Assembly: GCA_050247435.1 (NCBI GenBank)
Contig: JBFWUF010000025.1
Coordinates: 52,650-116,649, forward strand
Reading direction: 5' to 3'
Length of the DNA stretch: 64,000 nt
Origin: JAJVID01 sp050247435
GTDB taxonomy: Bacteria > Acidobacteriota > Blastocatellia > RBC074
The notes beneath the pieces are model-generated. The model did no database searches, had not been told where the DNA came from, and was given only the letters and a program-made list of their open reading frames with translations. The translations under genes and the position numbers were made by a program. Positions 35,089 through 44,755 of this stretch are shown here, in pieces (the stretch's first letter is position 1; every line of letters begins with the position of its first letter).

Positions 35089-36060
35089 ATGAGCGCAAGA
35101 AGAAAGCAGTTTCTGGTCACGGGAGGCGCGGGATTCATCGGCAGTCATCTGGTTGATCGTTTGCTGGCCCAGAACCCCGCCAAAGTCGTCGTCATAGATA
35201 ATTTCGATGAGTTTTACGATCCGCAAATTAAACGCGCGAACATCGCCAGTCACATTAACAATCAGGCCTACCACCTGGTCGAAGCCGACATCCGCGATTA
35301 TGCCGCATTAAAACAAATATTCTCGGATCAGCATTTCGATGTGATCATCCACCTGGCCGCGAAGGCGGGCGTGCGGCCCTCGGTCAGCGATCCGCGAGCT
35401 TACACCGAGGTCAACATTAACGGCACGATGAACCTTCTTGATCTGGCCGAACGCAACGGCATCAAGAAGTTCATCTTCGGCTCGTCAAGTTCGGTCTACG
35501 GCCCGGCGGCTGTTCCGCCGTTCAAGGAGGACGCGCCGCTCGCCCCGATCTCGCCTTACGCCGCGACCAAAGCTTCCGGCGAACAGTTAGCGCACACCTA
35601 CAGTCATCTTTATGGAATGCAGATCGTCTGCCTGCGATTCTTCACGGTTTACGGCGCGCGTCAACGCCCCGACCTGGCGATCCACAAGTTCGCGCGGCTA
35701 ATCTCCAGCCGCAGCTCCATCCCGGTTTATGGCGACGGCGGCGCCGAACGCGATTTCACCTACATTGACGACATCCTGCAAGGCGTGCTGGCCGCGATCG
35801 AATACGACGCGACCCCGTTCGAGGTCATCAACCTCGGCGAATCGCAAACCATCACGGTCAATCGAATGATTGAGTTATTGGAAGAAGCCCTGGGACAGAA
35901 AGCGATCATTGAGCGTCGCCCGCCGCAACCCGGCGACATGCCGCGCACGCACGCCGACATCAGCAAAGCGCGCGCGCTGCTCGGTTATCAGCCAACAACG
36001 CCGATTGAATTGGGGATAAAGAAATTTGCCGAGTGGTTTAAGCGAGGCGCAAAAAGCTGA
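35089..36060 (+). CDS. NAD-dependent nucleotide-sugar epimerase (UDP-glucuronate 4-epimerase-like)
   Basis: 323 residues from ATG 35089. An extended short-chain dehydrogenase: Rossmann motif GGAGFIGSH, the active-site YAATK (Tyr-x3-Lys) with upstream SSSSVYG, and FTVYGARQRPD plus GDGGAERDFTYIDD of the sugar-nucleotide domain. The HLAAKAGVRPSVSDP segment is typical of UDP-glucuronate/UDP-glucose 4-epimerases (CapI/GalE group). It would supply UDP-galacturonate or similar for surface polysaccharide. Transcribed on the plus strand with the Uma2 gene. Confidence 0.88.
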   Translation: MSARRKQFLVTGGAGFIGSHLVDRLLAQNPAKVVVIDNFDEFYDPQIKRANIASHINNQAYHLVEADIRDYAALKQIFSDQHFDVIIHLAAKAGVRPSVSDPRAYTEVNINGTMNLLDLAERNGIKKFIFGSSSSVYGPAAVPPFKEDAPLAPISPYAATKASGEQLAHTYSHLYGMQIVCLRFFTVYGARQRPDLAIHKFARLISSRSSIPVYGDGGAERDFTYIDDILQGVLAAIEYDATPFEVINLGESQTITVNRMIELLEEALGQKAIIERRPPQPGDMPRTHADISKARALLGYQPTTPIELGIKKFAEWFKRGAKS

Positions 36061-36103
36061 ATTGGGCTAAAATTCGTCTGCGATATTTTCAAGGGAGGCT
36101 TTT

Positions 36104-36778
36104 ATGGCGACACCACAGTCAAAGATTCAGAAGCGGTTGCACACAGTCGCGGAGTATCTGGAATTTGAACGCCAGGCCGAAGATCGGCACGCCTTTGTTG
36201 ACGGCGAAATTCGCGCGATGGCCGGCGAGAGTCCGTGGCACAGCATCATCCGCGTCAATCTTACGCGAGAGGTAAGCGCGCAACTCAAAGGCAAGCCTTG
36301 CATCGCTTTATCATCAAACATGAAAACCTGCAGCGGCGAGCAGGTTGACCCAGGCTCACTCAAAGGTCTGTTTTCCTACGCCGACCTGACAGTCGTCTGC
36401 GGCAAGCCGGTATTTCACGATAAGTTCGGCGACGTATTGCTGAACCCCAGGGTAATCTTCGAAGTTCTCTCGCCCTCTACTGAATCCTTTGATCGTGGTG
36501 AAAAGTTCGAGCGTTACCGCATCTACAATGAATCGCTGACCGATTACGTACTCGTCTCACAGAAGAAGCCCCTGATCGAACATTTTCAACGTCAACCGAA
36601 CGGACAGTGGCTGATGACTGAAGTCAGAGGGATGGAGGGCGAGCTTCACATCGCCTCGATTGATTGCCATCTGAAACTCGCCGAAGTCTACGACCGCGTG
36701 GAGTTCCCTTCCGAAAAACCCGCTGAAGAATCTGGCGAAGAACCAGACGAAGAACCGGGTGAAGAGTCTGGCCAATAG
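36104..36778 (+). CDS. Uma2 family (DUF820) putative endonuclease
   Basis: 224 residues with GGGAGG before ATG 36104. The fold belongs to the restriction-endonuclease-like Uma2 family: YLEFERQAEDRHAFVDGEI at the start, then FSYADLTVVCGKP with its acidic residue, and PRVIFEVLSPSTESFDRGEKFERY, where Glu-x-Leu and the following Lys complete the PD-(D/E)XK-like site. The C-terminal 25 residues are an acidic repeat (EESGEEPDEEPGEESG). Uma2 proteins are abundant in cyanobacteria and acidobacteria and their role is unknown. Confidence 0.88.
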   Translation: MATPQSKIQKRLHTVAEYLEFERQAEDRHAFVDGEIRAMAGESPWHSIIRVNLTREVSAQLKGKPCIALSSNMKTCSGEQVDPGSLKGLFSYADLTVVCGKPVFHDKFGDVLLNPRVIFEVLSPSTESFDRGEKFERYRIYNESLTDYVLVSQKKPLIEHFQRQPNGQWLMTEVRGMEGELHIASIDCHLKLAEVYDRVEFPSEKPAEESGEEPDEEPGEESGQ

Positions 36779-36907
36779 AGAAGCTTGATCCGCATACGGC
36801 TAATTCGCCGAACCATTCCCCCTCACTTCCACTTGAGCGCGCCCAGCACATTTGAGTAATCGTCTGTCCAGATGGCGGCTTGCGGACGGCAAACAAAGCA
36901 CCCATAC

Positions 36908-38224
36908 TCAAACACCTGAGTTTTCTTGAAAAGGTCTTGCGTCAGCCGAGAGCTGACTGAGTTGATAGAATCCGAATGCGGCGAGAACCAACGTGTAGAT
37001 TTGAATGCCCGCCGTCCGGGCAAGAGACTGTGTGAACCACGGCGCCACGTAGAGCAGTAAAAGAATGAATTTATACGCCGGCGCAAATTCAGGCCGGGAG
37101 CCGTTCGCCCGCTGATAAAACGCGTTGGTCGTCAGCAGCGCGCCAAGCGCGACAATCGTGGCGTCGTAAATTCCGGTGTAAACGTTCAGAACCGGCGTCA
37201 ACGTGATTGTCGCGGCCCAGACCAACCCCTGAGGCGCCTCGCTCTTGCGATCCGCGATACGCCAGGCCTTGACCAGCAAAAGGAAACCGGCCAGAAAGGT
37301 CGCGGCGATCAGCCACCACCGCAAATAAAAGTAGTCACTCAGAAGCAGCCGGAAAAAGGAATTGATGTCAACGTACTTCCACGACTTCATCGTCGCCTCG
37401 GCGCCGGTCGAAGTTTGCGCGAAAAAGAAGAGAGTCTTTAGATAACCCAAACATCCCTGCCATCCGGCGGCGAGCAATGAAACCACCGTCAAAAGCGACC
37501 CGCCAATCGCGAAGCCAGCCAGAGCCGCATACCGCCGGGTGACAATCAGCATCGGTAACACAAGCATCAACAGAGTCGGCTTGTACAGACAGAACGCCAG
37601 CGCAATCCCGCTCAACAACAGCCTGCCTTGACGCTCGCAGACGAGAGTCAAAGCCAGGAAGAAAAAACCGACAGCGGAAGTCTGCCCTCCGGCCAGGCAC
37701 TCGACCAGGAAAGGCATAAACGACAGCCCCATCAGCAAAGCCGTCCGGCGGGAATCACCGGGCATCGCCTCCAGGGATTTCCAGATCAGATTGAACCCCG
37801 CGACGAAAAGGCCAAGCGAGATGAGGAACCAGCAAGGATAAGCCCACGCGTAAGGCAGCCGCGACAGCAGGATGAAAGGCAAAATGAAGAAAGGCGCATT
37901 GACGTAAGGCAGATCCTCGCCGGGCGGCGCAGCCGGAAAAAGCTCCTGATAAACCTCCCGTTGAAGATCGCGGTCGTAAATCCTGCCCGGCTCAACCCGG
38001 TTGAATATCCTGCCCGCGACATAGTAAGCGCCGAAGTCCGCTCCGAGCTGCGCGCCGAAGACTGTGCGCCCCGATTTCTGAGTAGCAAACGAGACGGCCA
38101 GAATGATCGAATAAGTCGCCAGCACAATCAGACAAATAGATCGGATGTCGGAAGGATTGAGGCGACGATCAATCGCCCGCCATCGGGGCGACAAAACGCG
38201 CTGAAGCGAAGCGGTAAATGTCAT
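36908..38224 (-). CDS. GT87 (DUF2029) polyprenyl-phosphate mannosyltransferase-like protein
   Basis: 438 residues with about ten membrane helices. The first extracytoplasmic loop holds the acidic GADFGAYYVAGRIFN stretch characteristic of GT-C enzymes of the DUF2029/GT87 family, which use polyprenyl-phosphate sugars outside the membrane; PYVNAPFFILPFILLSRLPY is also typical. Adjacent to a second member of the same family 32 bp upstream, so the two may add successive sugars. Acceptor unknown. Confidence 0.8.
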   Translation of the reverse strand: MTFTASLQRVLSPRWRAIDRRLNPSDIRSICLIVLATYSIILAVSFATQKSGRTVFGAQLGADFGAYYVAGRIFNRVEPGRIYDRDLQREVYQELFPAAPPGEDLPYVNAPFFILPFILLSRLPYAWAYPCWFLISLGLFVAGFNLIWKSLEAMPGDSRRTALLMGLSFMPFLVECLAGGQTSAVGFFFLALTLVCERQGRLLLSGIALAFCLYKPTLLMLVLPMLIVTRRYAALAGFAIGGSLLTVVSLLAAGWQGCLGYLKTLFFFAQTSTGAEATMKSWKYVDINSFFRLLLSDYFYLRWWLIAATFLAGFLLLVKAWRIADRKSEAPQGLVWAATITLTPVLNVYTGIYDATIVALGALLTTNAFYQRANGSRPEFAPAYKFILLLLYVAPWFTQSLARTAGIQIYTLVLAAFGFYQLSQLSADARPFQENSGV

Positions 38225-38256
38225 AGCCGTTTTCCAGATGAGTTTATTGCTGCCGC

Positions 38257-39597
38257 TTAAAATCCGTGAAGGGCGTTTTGAACATTGCCTTGCGTTGTTG
38301 GGTCAAGAGATTGATCTGGTGATCGGCCTGTAATGGATTTCCGGGGCGATACGTATATCACCAGCGCCATCAGCGCGAACGTGATGACGAGTGGAGCAAA
38401 GCTTAGCATTGCGATAGGGAACGATACTGAGTAAGGCCCGCCCGGTGGACTGTGCTTGATAGCGTAAGCAGGCTGGATGACCTGTTCGGGATAGTGCATC
38501 AGCCATAGACCCACAAAGAAGATGCTCGCGAAGGCTGTCTTGCGGATCGGAAAGCCCGTGGCCTGCAACTTCAGAAAGAGAATCGCGGCGGGAATCACCA
38601 GCAGCAGCGCGTACATTAACCACGCTATAGGGCTTGCGATGACGCAAGCGCATATGACTACGGAAAAACCCGCGTCCAAATCACGCGCGCGAAGCGCGAG
38701 CGCAAGGGCGACTAGCACAAGCGCAAGCGGCGCTATGGCGCTGACCGCTTCGGCGACGGTCGGCGCGTGAATGAGGGGCGGCGCGGAAGTGACTTTAAAC
38801 GCCGTCGAACCCGCGCCATCGAACATCCGCCACGCGAGCGCGTGCAAACTGAAATTGGTCAGATACCCTCGATAGAATGGCAGTACGCCCGCGCCGACCT
38901 TTGAGTAGTAATTGATCACGCAACCGAAGCCGCAAACCGCAGCCGCGACAAGATGACACCCCGCCACCACGGAAAGACAGGAAGCGCAGGCGCGCCATCT
39001 CCGCTTCAGCGCGAGGAATACCAACAGCGGCCACGCGATTAGCTTGAACGCGATCGCGAGGCCCAGAAACGCGCCGCCAGATATGTCTCTGTCTGAACGT
39101 AGCGCCCGCCACGCCGCGGCTAGTAGCAGTAATATCAGAGCCATCAATTGCCCGCGCATTAATTCTTCCATCACGGGTTTCCACGCCAGGAATACACAGA
39201 ACAGCGCCAGGGCATAAGACCAGCGCCCCGCAAGTATTCGGGCCGTCCCGAGCAGGCAGACCACTTCGATTATCATCCACGCAATGGCGGCGGTTTGATA
39301 ATCAAATAGCCCAAGCGGCGCGACTGCTATCAAAAGGGTTGGCGGATGTGGCGTTGGGTGCGGGAAGATCCGGAACGAGCCGATGTAGCGCGCGGCCAGA
39401 TCGTTTGTTGAGATATAAGGATTCAACCCATCGAGAATTGCGCGAGCTGAGAGCCAGTCTTGGACAAAGTCTTTCTCAAATACCTGCGGCGGCTCAAGGA
39501 TTACCGCAAGAATGACCAGGTTAATGATGATTTCCTTGACGAGGTAAGCCACAGCGAGTGAAACGGCTAAGACGGCGAACCATCTGCGATATTTCAT
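38257..39597 (-). CDS. GT87 (DUF2029) glycosyltransferase-like membrane protein
   Basis: About 446 residues from ATG 39597 (GAAGGGGG upstream), with roughly ten membrane helices. The first loop has KDFVQDWLSARAILDGLNPY, the acidic loop of GT-C glycosyltransferases, and PHPPTLLIAVAPLGLFDY, a near match to the region in its downstream neighbour. LAIAFKLIAWPLLVFLALK is the conserved internal helix. Part of a minus-strand cluster with a methyltransferase and a large GT-C-like protein. Confidence 0.82.
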   Translation of the reverse strand: MKYRRWFAVLAVSLAVAYLVKEIIINLVILAVILEPPQVFEKDFVQDWLSARAILDGLNPYISTNDLAARYIGSFRIFPHPTPHPPTLLIAVAPLGLFDYQTAAIAWMIIEVVCLLGTARILAGRWSYALALFCVFLAWKPVMEELMRGQLMALILLLLAAAWRALRSDRDISGGAFLGLAIAFKLIAWPLLVFLALKRRWRACASCLSVVAGCHLVAAAVCGFGCVINYYSKVGAGVLPFYRGYLTNFSLHALAWRMFDGAGSTAFKVTSAPPLIHAPTVAEAVSAIAPLALVLVALALALRARDLDAGFSVVICACVIASPIAWLMYALLLVIPAAILFLKLQATGFPIRKTAFASIFFVGLWLMHYPEQVIQPAYAIKHSPPGGPYSVSFPIAMLSFAPLVITFALMALVIYVSPRKSITGRSPDQSLDPTTQGNVQNALHGF

Positions 39598-39653
39598 CGG
39601 GCAGACCCCCTTCGTTTCAAACAACTTTGCACGCTGTCAGCCGCTTCTATCAT

Positions 39654-40400
39654 TTACTTCTTCCGCCATTGGCATACCGCAAAACACGAAAGCAGTCTGC
39701 CTTGAAGCGGGCCGATCAGCGACTCAAGATGCAACAATGTCGGAGTGTAAAAAGGCTTCAGCTTAAGCGGAATGCGGAATACCAACGAATTCAGAACCAG
39801 CAGGTAGGCGGCATTACCGAAGTATCGTTCCAGGTTGAAGGTAAATCGCGATGCAAACTCACTCTTCATCGCCTTTAGATCAATGGCCTCCTCATTGTTG
39901 GCAAAGAGGGAATCGTGTTTGTACCACCACTGGCGGATCACATCAGGAAGCGATCCTTTATGCGGCTCGGCGAAGCACAGGTATCCACCCGGCCTGAGAA
40001 TACGATGTATTTCACTGATCGCAGCATCAAGATGAGGATGCAGGTGATGCAATCCGCCTACAACCGCGACGGCGTCAAAAGAATCGTTGTCCAATCCGGA
40101 ATCCAGCATTGAAGCGCAGACAGCTTGGCACTCAGGCCATCGTTTATTGAACGAACTGACGGCTTCGCCTGAAATATCAAGTCCGGTAACCTGCGCCCCC
40201 TGCGAAATCAGATACTGCGTCGTCTGTCCACTTCCACACATTGCCTCTATTACTTTCATGCCGGAAAGATTTACTCCCTCGAACATCGTCTTGTGGAAAA
40301 ACTTGTCGCGATATCGCTGGCTGCACGGATCGTCGTAATGAGCTTCATACTCGTTGGCGATCCGGTCGTAATGCAATCTCTGAATCTGTTCCGGACTCAT
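39654..40400 (-). CDS. Class I SAM-dependent methyltransferase
   Basis: 248 residues with AGGAGG before ATG 40400. The Rossmann methyltransferase core shows VIEAMCGSGQTTQYL (motif I), GLDISGEAVSSF (motif II), FDAVAVVGGLHHLH (motif IV) and ILRPGGYLCFAEP (motif VI), a Methyltransf_11-type domain. The C-terminal half is unlike the family and may bind the acceptor. Context with membrane glycosyltransferases suggests methylation of a lipid-linked sugar or polyprenyl intermediate, an inference. Confidence 0.88.
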   Translation of the reverse strand: MSPEQIQRLHYDRIANEYEAHYDDPCSQRYRDKFFHKTMFEGVNLSGMKVIEAMCGSGQTTQYLISQGAQVTGLDISGEAVSSFNKRWPECQAVCASMLDSGLDNDSFDAVAVVGGLHHLHPHLDAAISEIHRILRPGGYLCFAEPHKGSLPDVIRQWWYKHDSLFANNEEAIDLKAMKSEFASRFTFNLERYFGNAAYLLVLNSLVFRIPLKLKPFYTPTLLHLESLIGPLQGRLLSCFAVCQWRKK

Positions 40401-40432
40401 CTAAAATCCTCCTGTCAAGCAGGCCTGTAATA

Positions 40433-42313
40433 TTATTGTGTGTGATCGGCTCCATCTTTCGCCGTTGTATCATGCAGTCTCACATGGAAAAGGCGGTAAG
40501 CGCCGATTCTTTCTTCCGTCTCTCGAACGTACCAACGATCAAGGTTGGTAAGCTTTATCGCCGATCCATCCGGGATCACTACCCAGGAAAGCGTCGGAAT
40601 GGAGGCTCGGCGATGATCGAAAGTGGCGACGAAGCTGGAATATTGGCTGACCTTCTCTTCAATTTCCGCCGCGCTCACCGGATTGAAATTGACGGTTAGA
40701 TATGAAACATAGCGTCCATAGCCGAAAAGCGCGCAAGTTTCCCTGAAATGTTCTTCGCGCAGCCTTCTCTTTAGCTCTTCCGAGGTTACCTCGGAGTAAT
40801 ACAAATACTTGAAGAACCGTTCCTGCCTTTGTTGCTCATTCAATGCCGGCGTGAGCACGGCGTGAGTAGCCCAGAGTAATGCGTGCGGAGTATAGCCTGC
40901 GGTGTTATCCGCCACGGTTAGGATATCAGGTGAGAAAAGTACCTCACGGTTATCGCCCCTATTGCGGCTTGTAACAGCGAGTTCGTTTAATCGCCTGGCC
41001 ACCGGCACGAAAGCGTCACGCCCCGGGTTCCCCTGACGATGCAAAAGAGTATTGAAACCTATCTCTAACTCTCCCCAAACAAGCGATAACACACATAACC
41101 AGAAAAAAGCGCGTTGAGGTATCAAGCTCTTCTCCGCCGCTGCCCCACGCCGGAATATCGCAAAGGTCAGTGCCAGCGCCAGCAGCGCGACGTAGTTGCC
41201 GATAAGCACCTCGTAGTGGTACGGCTGCAACGAACGCCCTGTCAGAATCTGCTGATTGAAGGGCAGGAACAGGCTTAGCGCGAATGACAGGATCAACAAT
41301 ACCAGCGGATCAGACCATTGCGCGAGCTTCTTTTTCACAGCCAGAAAAAGCAGCGTCAGCACAACCGCGCCAATCACCTCAGGGCCGCGTAATAAATCAG
41401 GCATTCGGGTGAGATCAAGTAACGTTATGCTGCTGGTCGTCCGCTCGATCTTTGACAGCATCAAAGCATATACGATCAACGTGACGCCGCTGATAATGAC
41501 AACAGGAGATAATCGCCAGAGTAGCTCTCGCCAATCAGAACGATGCGCATACAACCACAACACGACAAACACAAAGAACCAGGCTGCCGCTGCCGTCCAT
41601 AGGTAAAAATAGGAAAAAACAAGCAGAGCAAATACAAAGCCTGCGGCAACTGAGGCGAGCCAGCCTCGCCGATCACGTCTGTTGACTGCTTGCCAAGTGA
41701 ACAGCGCAAAAACGAAGAACAGCGGAAAAGACAACCCAGGTTGATAACGCCGCAAAAACGGCAGGCCTCGATACATTGTTTCCCAACCCAACAGGTGAAT
41801 AACGAAACCGTCGCGTCCCGCCAGCGTTCCGAAACAAAGTATGAAGAGAGACCCGCAAAATGCCATCCGCTTATCGTTGATGAAGAACGCCAACAGATAA
41901 TAGAGTACGAGCGTAGCCAGAAAGGCCAGCGCCGGTGGCAGGAGGATGAATATCATCCTTGTGCTGAGACCGGTTATTTTCGCTATCGCCGCCAACAAAA
42001 GAGGCGGAAAAGACTGAATCGAGAAGAGTGATTCCGGCGGCGGTTGCCCATCTTGAAGTTCAATAAGAGGGTCGCTGCGCAAAGGACGGCCGGCGACAAC
42101 CCCATTCAGGTATGCCGCATAAATGTCCTCGTCGTACTGCGCGTAAGCGTAGGCTCCCTGATACTCGCTCCCGCGCAATGACCAAAGATCGAACTGAGGC
42201 CAACTGGCGAGCAACGTCATTAACAATGCGGCAATCAATCCGTAGCGCCAGTGGGATGATCTCGTCTCTTGCGCCTCCCCCGGCGAGGGATTGATTTTGT
42301 GGAAGATATTCAT
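40433..42313 (-). CDS. Large GT-C-like membrane protein
   Basis: 626 residues, about eleven membrane helices and a C-terminal soluble domain of about 200 residues. The first loop after helix 1 has AYAQYDEDIYAAYLNGV, an acidic pattern of the kind used by GT-C glycosyltransferases (Asp/Glu close to the membrane), and RYQPGLSFPLFFVFALF later. No family name is recognised. Last 5' gene of the glycosyltransferase group, 88 bp after the tadC stop, so it may be expressed by read-through from the Tad operon. Confidence 0.7.
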   Translation of the reverse strand: MNIFHKINPSPGEAQETRSSHWRYGLIAALLMTLLASWPQFDLWSLRGSEYQGAYAYAQYDEDIYAAYLNGVVAGRPLRSDPLIELQDGQPPPESLFSIQSFPPLLLAAIAKITGLSTRMIFILLPPALAFLATLVLYYLLAFFINDKRMAFCGSLFILCFGTLAGRDGFVIHLLGWETMYRGLPFLRRYQPGLSFPLFFVFALFTWQAVNRRDRRGWLASVAAGFVFALLVFSYFYLWTAAAAWFFVFVVLWLYAHRSDWRELLWRLSPVVIISGVTLIVYALMLSKIERTTSSITLLDLTRMPDLLRGPEVIGAVVLTLLFLAVKKKLAQWSDPLVLLILSFALSLFLPFNQQILTGRSLQPYHYEVLIGNYVALLALALTFAIFRRGAAAEKSLIPQRAFFWLCVLSLVWGELEIGFNTLLHRQGNPGRDAFVPVARRLNELAVTSRNRGDNREVLFSPDILTVADNTAGYTPHALLWATHAVLTPALNEQQRQERFFKYLYYSEVTSEELKRRLREEHFRETCALFGYGRYVSYLTVNFNPVSAAEIEEKVSQYSSFVATFDHRRASIPTLSWVVIPDGSAIKLTNLDRWYVRETEERIGAYRLFHVRLHDTTAKDGADHTQ

Positions 42314-42401
42314 GCTTGCTACTGAATCTTTGTCCAGCCAACCACTGAAGATCAGGTTGGAGGGGGGCAGAGGCGTCCTTTACCGGGGCTGGTTGCGTTC
42401 G

Positions 42402-43322
42402 TTATTTATTGAAGAAATTGTCCGACAACTGAATAACCGCCGGTCCGAGCATTGCGATGAACAGCGTCGGGAAGAGGAAGAGCGCGAGCGGCATGAGCAG
42501 TTTGATTGCGGCCTTTTGCGCCGCTTGTTCCGCCCGTTGACGCCGTTTGGTGCGCAGCGCGTCCGAATAGGCTCGGATGGCGCGCGCGATCGAACTGCCG
42601 AAGCGGTCGGCCTGGATCAACATCGCGCACAGCCCGCGCAGATCGTCAACGCCGCTCCGCTCCGCCAGATTGCGCAGCGCCTCATCGCGGCCGCGCCCGA
42701 CGCGGATCTCCAGATTCACCAGTTCGAACTCTTCGGCGATCTCCGGGTGCACCTCTTTCAGTTCATCGCTCACGCGCACCATGGCCGAGTTCACGCCGAG
42801 TCCGGCCTCGACCGACACAACCAACAGGTCGAGCGCGTCGGCCATGCCCCACCGAAGGCGCTGCTGCCGGCTTTTGGTCAGGTAATCGAGCACGTAGCGT
42901 GGGATGAAAAATCCGCTCAAAACCGATCCCACCAGGTAGGTAAGCGAGCTGCCAAGTGGCCGCCCAATCGTGATCAGGAAGGCTATGGTGATGGCGGGAA
43001 CTCCCACGAGGCAGAGTAGCTGAATAGCTCGATAGATGATCGTTGCGTTCTGCGACCGGTAACCGGCGTACATCAACTTCTTTTGCAGCTTTGCCGCCTC
43101 GGCCGGGGAGGGCGGGAGAATGCGGTTGACCGGTTCGGCCACGCGCTCAGTAAACTTCTTGGCGAGCGGTTCCGTGACATCTACATTGATCCCCGCGTCC
43201 TGCCTGCGCAACTGGTTGAGACGATAGCTGGCGGCGGACGGCTGGCGGAACATAGTCCAGTAAATTCCCACCGCGCCAAAGACGATAAAACCGAAGACTG
43301 AAATTGGGATAAGCATTGACAT
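42402..43322 (-). CDS. tadC: Tad pilus inner-membrane platform protein TadC
   Basis: About 306 residues of the T2SSF (GspF) fold: helices near the N-terminus (MLIPISVFGFIVFGAVGIYW), two mid-protein helices and one at the C-terminus (LFIAMLGPAVIQL). Family segments are YLTKSRQQRLRWGMADALDLLVVSVEAGLG and RRQRAEQAAQKAAIKLLMPLALFLFPTLF. ATG 43322 is used; a GTG at 43352 just after the tadB stop is an alternative. Last gene of the Tad operon. Confidence 0.93.
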   Translation of the reverse strand: MSMLIPISVFGFIVFGAVGIYWTMFRQPSAASYRLNQLRRQDAGINVDVTEPLAKKFTERVAEPVNRILPPSPAEAAKLQKKLMYAGYRSQNATIIYRAIQLLCLVGVPAITIAFLITIGRPLGSSLTYLVGSVLSGFFIPRYVLDYLTKSRQQRLRWGMADALDLLVVSVEAGLGVNSAMVRVSDELKEVHPEIAEEFELVNLEIRVGRGRDEALRNLAERSGVDDLRGLCAMLIQADRFGSSIARAIRAYSDALRTKRRQRAEQAAQKAAIKLLMPLALFLFPTLFIAMLGPAVIQLSDNFFNK

Positions 43323-43358
43323 AAGCGCCTGCAATCCGTGTGTTGTGATCACTCACGT

Positions 43359-44321
43359 TTAAATCTTGATGTTGAGAATCTTGCGAACGATGAGCATGCC
43401 TGTTAGCTGCATGCCCAGGGCAAGGGCCATCAGTTTTTGGCCGCGCGCGTCTTCCCAAAGCACGCTCATATATTCAGGGTTGATAATGCTCGCCGCCACC
43501 GCGATGAAGATCGGCACCGCGCAAAGCACCCACGCCGAGATGCGTGATTGCGTGGTCAGGGTCTTCAGGTCTTCCATGATTTTGAAACGTTCGCGGATCG
43601 TCTGGGCGACCTTCTCCAGAATCTCCGACAGGTTACCGCCTGTCTCGCGCTGAATGGCGATTGCCGTCATGCACAGCTTCAGGTCCATCAGGGGAACGCG
43701 CTCAGCCAGGTTCTCCAGCGCGACCTTAAACGGCAATCCCAGCCTGTTTTCTTCATAAGTCCGGCGAAATTCCATCGAAATCGGCTCCGGCATTTCGTCC
43801 GCCACGATGCTCAAGGTCTCTGAGAAGGCGTGCCCGGCGGCCAGCGATCTGGCCATCAGGTCAAGCGCCTCGGGCAGGTTCTCCAGGAACGCTGTGAACC
43901 GCTGTTTGCGCTTATAGAGCAAGTGCAGGAACGGTATTGTCGCGGCCAAAAGGCCCGCGCCGATTGCGATTGAAACAAAGACCGTGACCTTCGCGACGGC
44001 AAGCGTGGCCAGCAACCCGGCGATGGCCGAAAACATAAAAAGCCGCATGACCGTCAACTGCAAGTCCGCCTGCTCGATCATCCGTTTGAGCCGCGTGGCC
44101 AGTTGCAATTGCATCAGCCAACGATGCATGAGCGGAATTTCGCTCATCAGTTCATCGCGCGCCAGCCGCACATCCGAGTTATTCGACCAGCCGGAGTCTG
44201 ACAGCGCCTCCGCAAGCCGCTGCGTCATCTGGGCGCGCTGCTCGGCCGTCCTGCGCGTCAAAATCAGGTAGACGCCATAAGTCGCGAACAGACAAAAGAG
44301 GAAGACATAAAAAGGGATCAT
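43359..44321 (-). CDS. tadB: Tad pilus inner-membrane platform protein TadB
   Basis: 320 residues of the T2SSF fold. AAGGA precedes ATG 44321. Conserved stretches are FLENLPEALDLMARSLAAGHAFSE, RRTYEENRLGLPFKVALENLAERVP and ETGGNLSEILEKVAQTIRER, with two C-terminal helices (VLCAVPIFIAVAASII; KLMALALGMQLTGMLI). With TadC it forms the platform on which TadA acts. 434 bp of nested palindromes separate it from tadA upstream. Confidence 0.95.
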   Translation of the reverse strand: MIPFYVFLFCLFATYGVYLILTRRTAEQRAQMTQRLAEALSDSGWSNNSDVRLARDELMSEIPLMHRWLMQLQLATRLKRMIEQADLQLTVMRLFMFSAIAGLLATLAVAKVTVFVSIAIGAGLLAATIPFLHLLYKRKQRFTAFLENLPEALDLMARSLAAGHAFSETLSIVADEMPEPISMEFRRTYEENRLGLPFKVALENLAERVPLMDLKLCMTAIAIQRETGGNLSEILEKVAQTIRERFKIMEDLKTLTTQSRISAWVLCAVPIFIAVAASIINPEYMSVLWEDARGQKLMALALGMQLTGMLIVRKILNIKI

Positions 44322-44365
44322 TGTTCCTTACCTCAATACGAAGAAAAGGCGCGTGACCAGGCGCT

Positions 44366-44684
44366 AGTGGGACACAGTCAAACTTGTCATTACCCACATT
44401 TTTTCTCTTTTGCGCTGGAGGCGCAGCGGAGATTAGCCGGTGGTGCAACCACCGGAGAGCTTGTCGTTATTGCTATTCGCGCCCCGGCAGGGGCGTGGGA
44501 CAGGCCGTTGTAAAACGACTTTCGTGACTGTAAGCCCAGTCCGGCGCCCCTGCCGGGGCGCAAGGCGCTCGCGTTCAACGACCGGTGGTTGCACCACCGG
44601 CTAATATCCACCGCCCTTTCAGGGCGAAAAGCAGGAATTGCCGAACGCAAAAAATGCGGGTAATGACAAGAGCCTGTGTCCCAC
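44366..44684. repeat. Three-layer nested inverted repeat between tadA and tadB
   Basis: Outer arms GTGGGACACAG...CTTGTCATTACCC (44366-44400) pair with GGGTAATGACAAG...GTGTCCCAC (44648-44684). Middle arms ATTAGCCGGTGGTGCAACC (44433-44456) pair with GGTTGCACCACCGGCTAAT (44582-44605). Inner GCCCCGGCAGGGGC (from 44480) pairs with GCCCCTGCCGGGGC (from 44545). The layers look like successive insertions of different palindromic elements. The Tad operon must be transcribed through about 320 bp of it. Confidence 0.9.
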
Positions 44685-44755
44685 CGTTGCAATTGCAAAC
44701 TGATTCGGGGCGGGGCGATTGAAATCGGGGCGGGTAACACGATCAGAGCGGGTTT

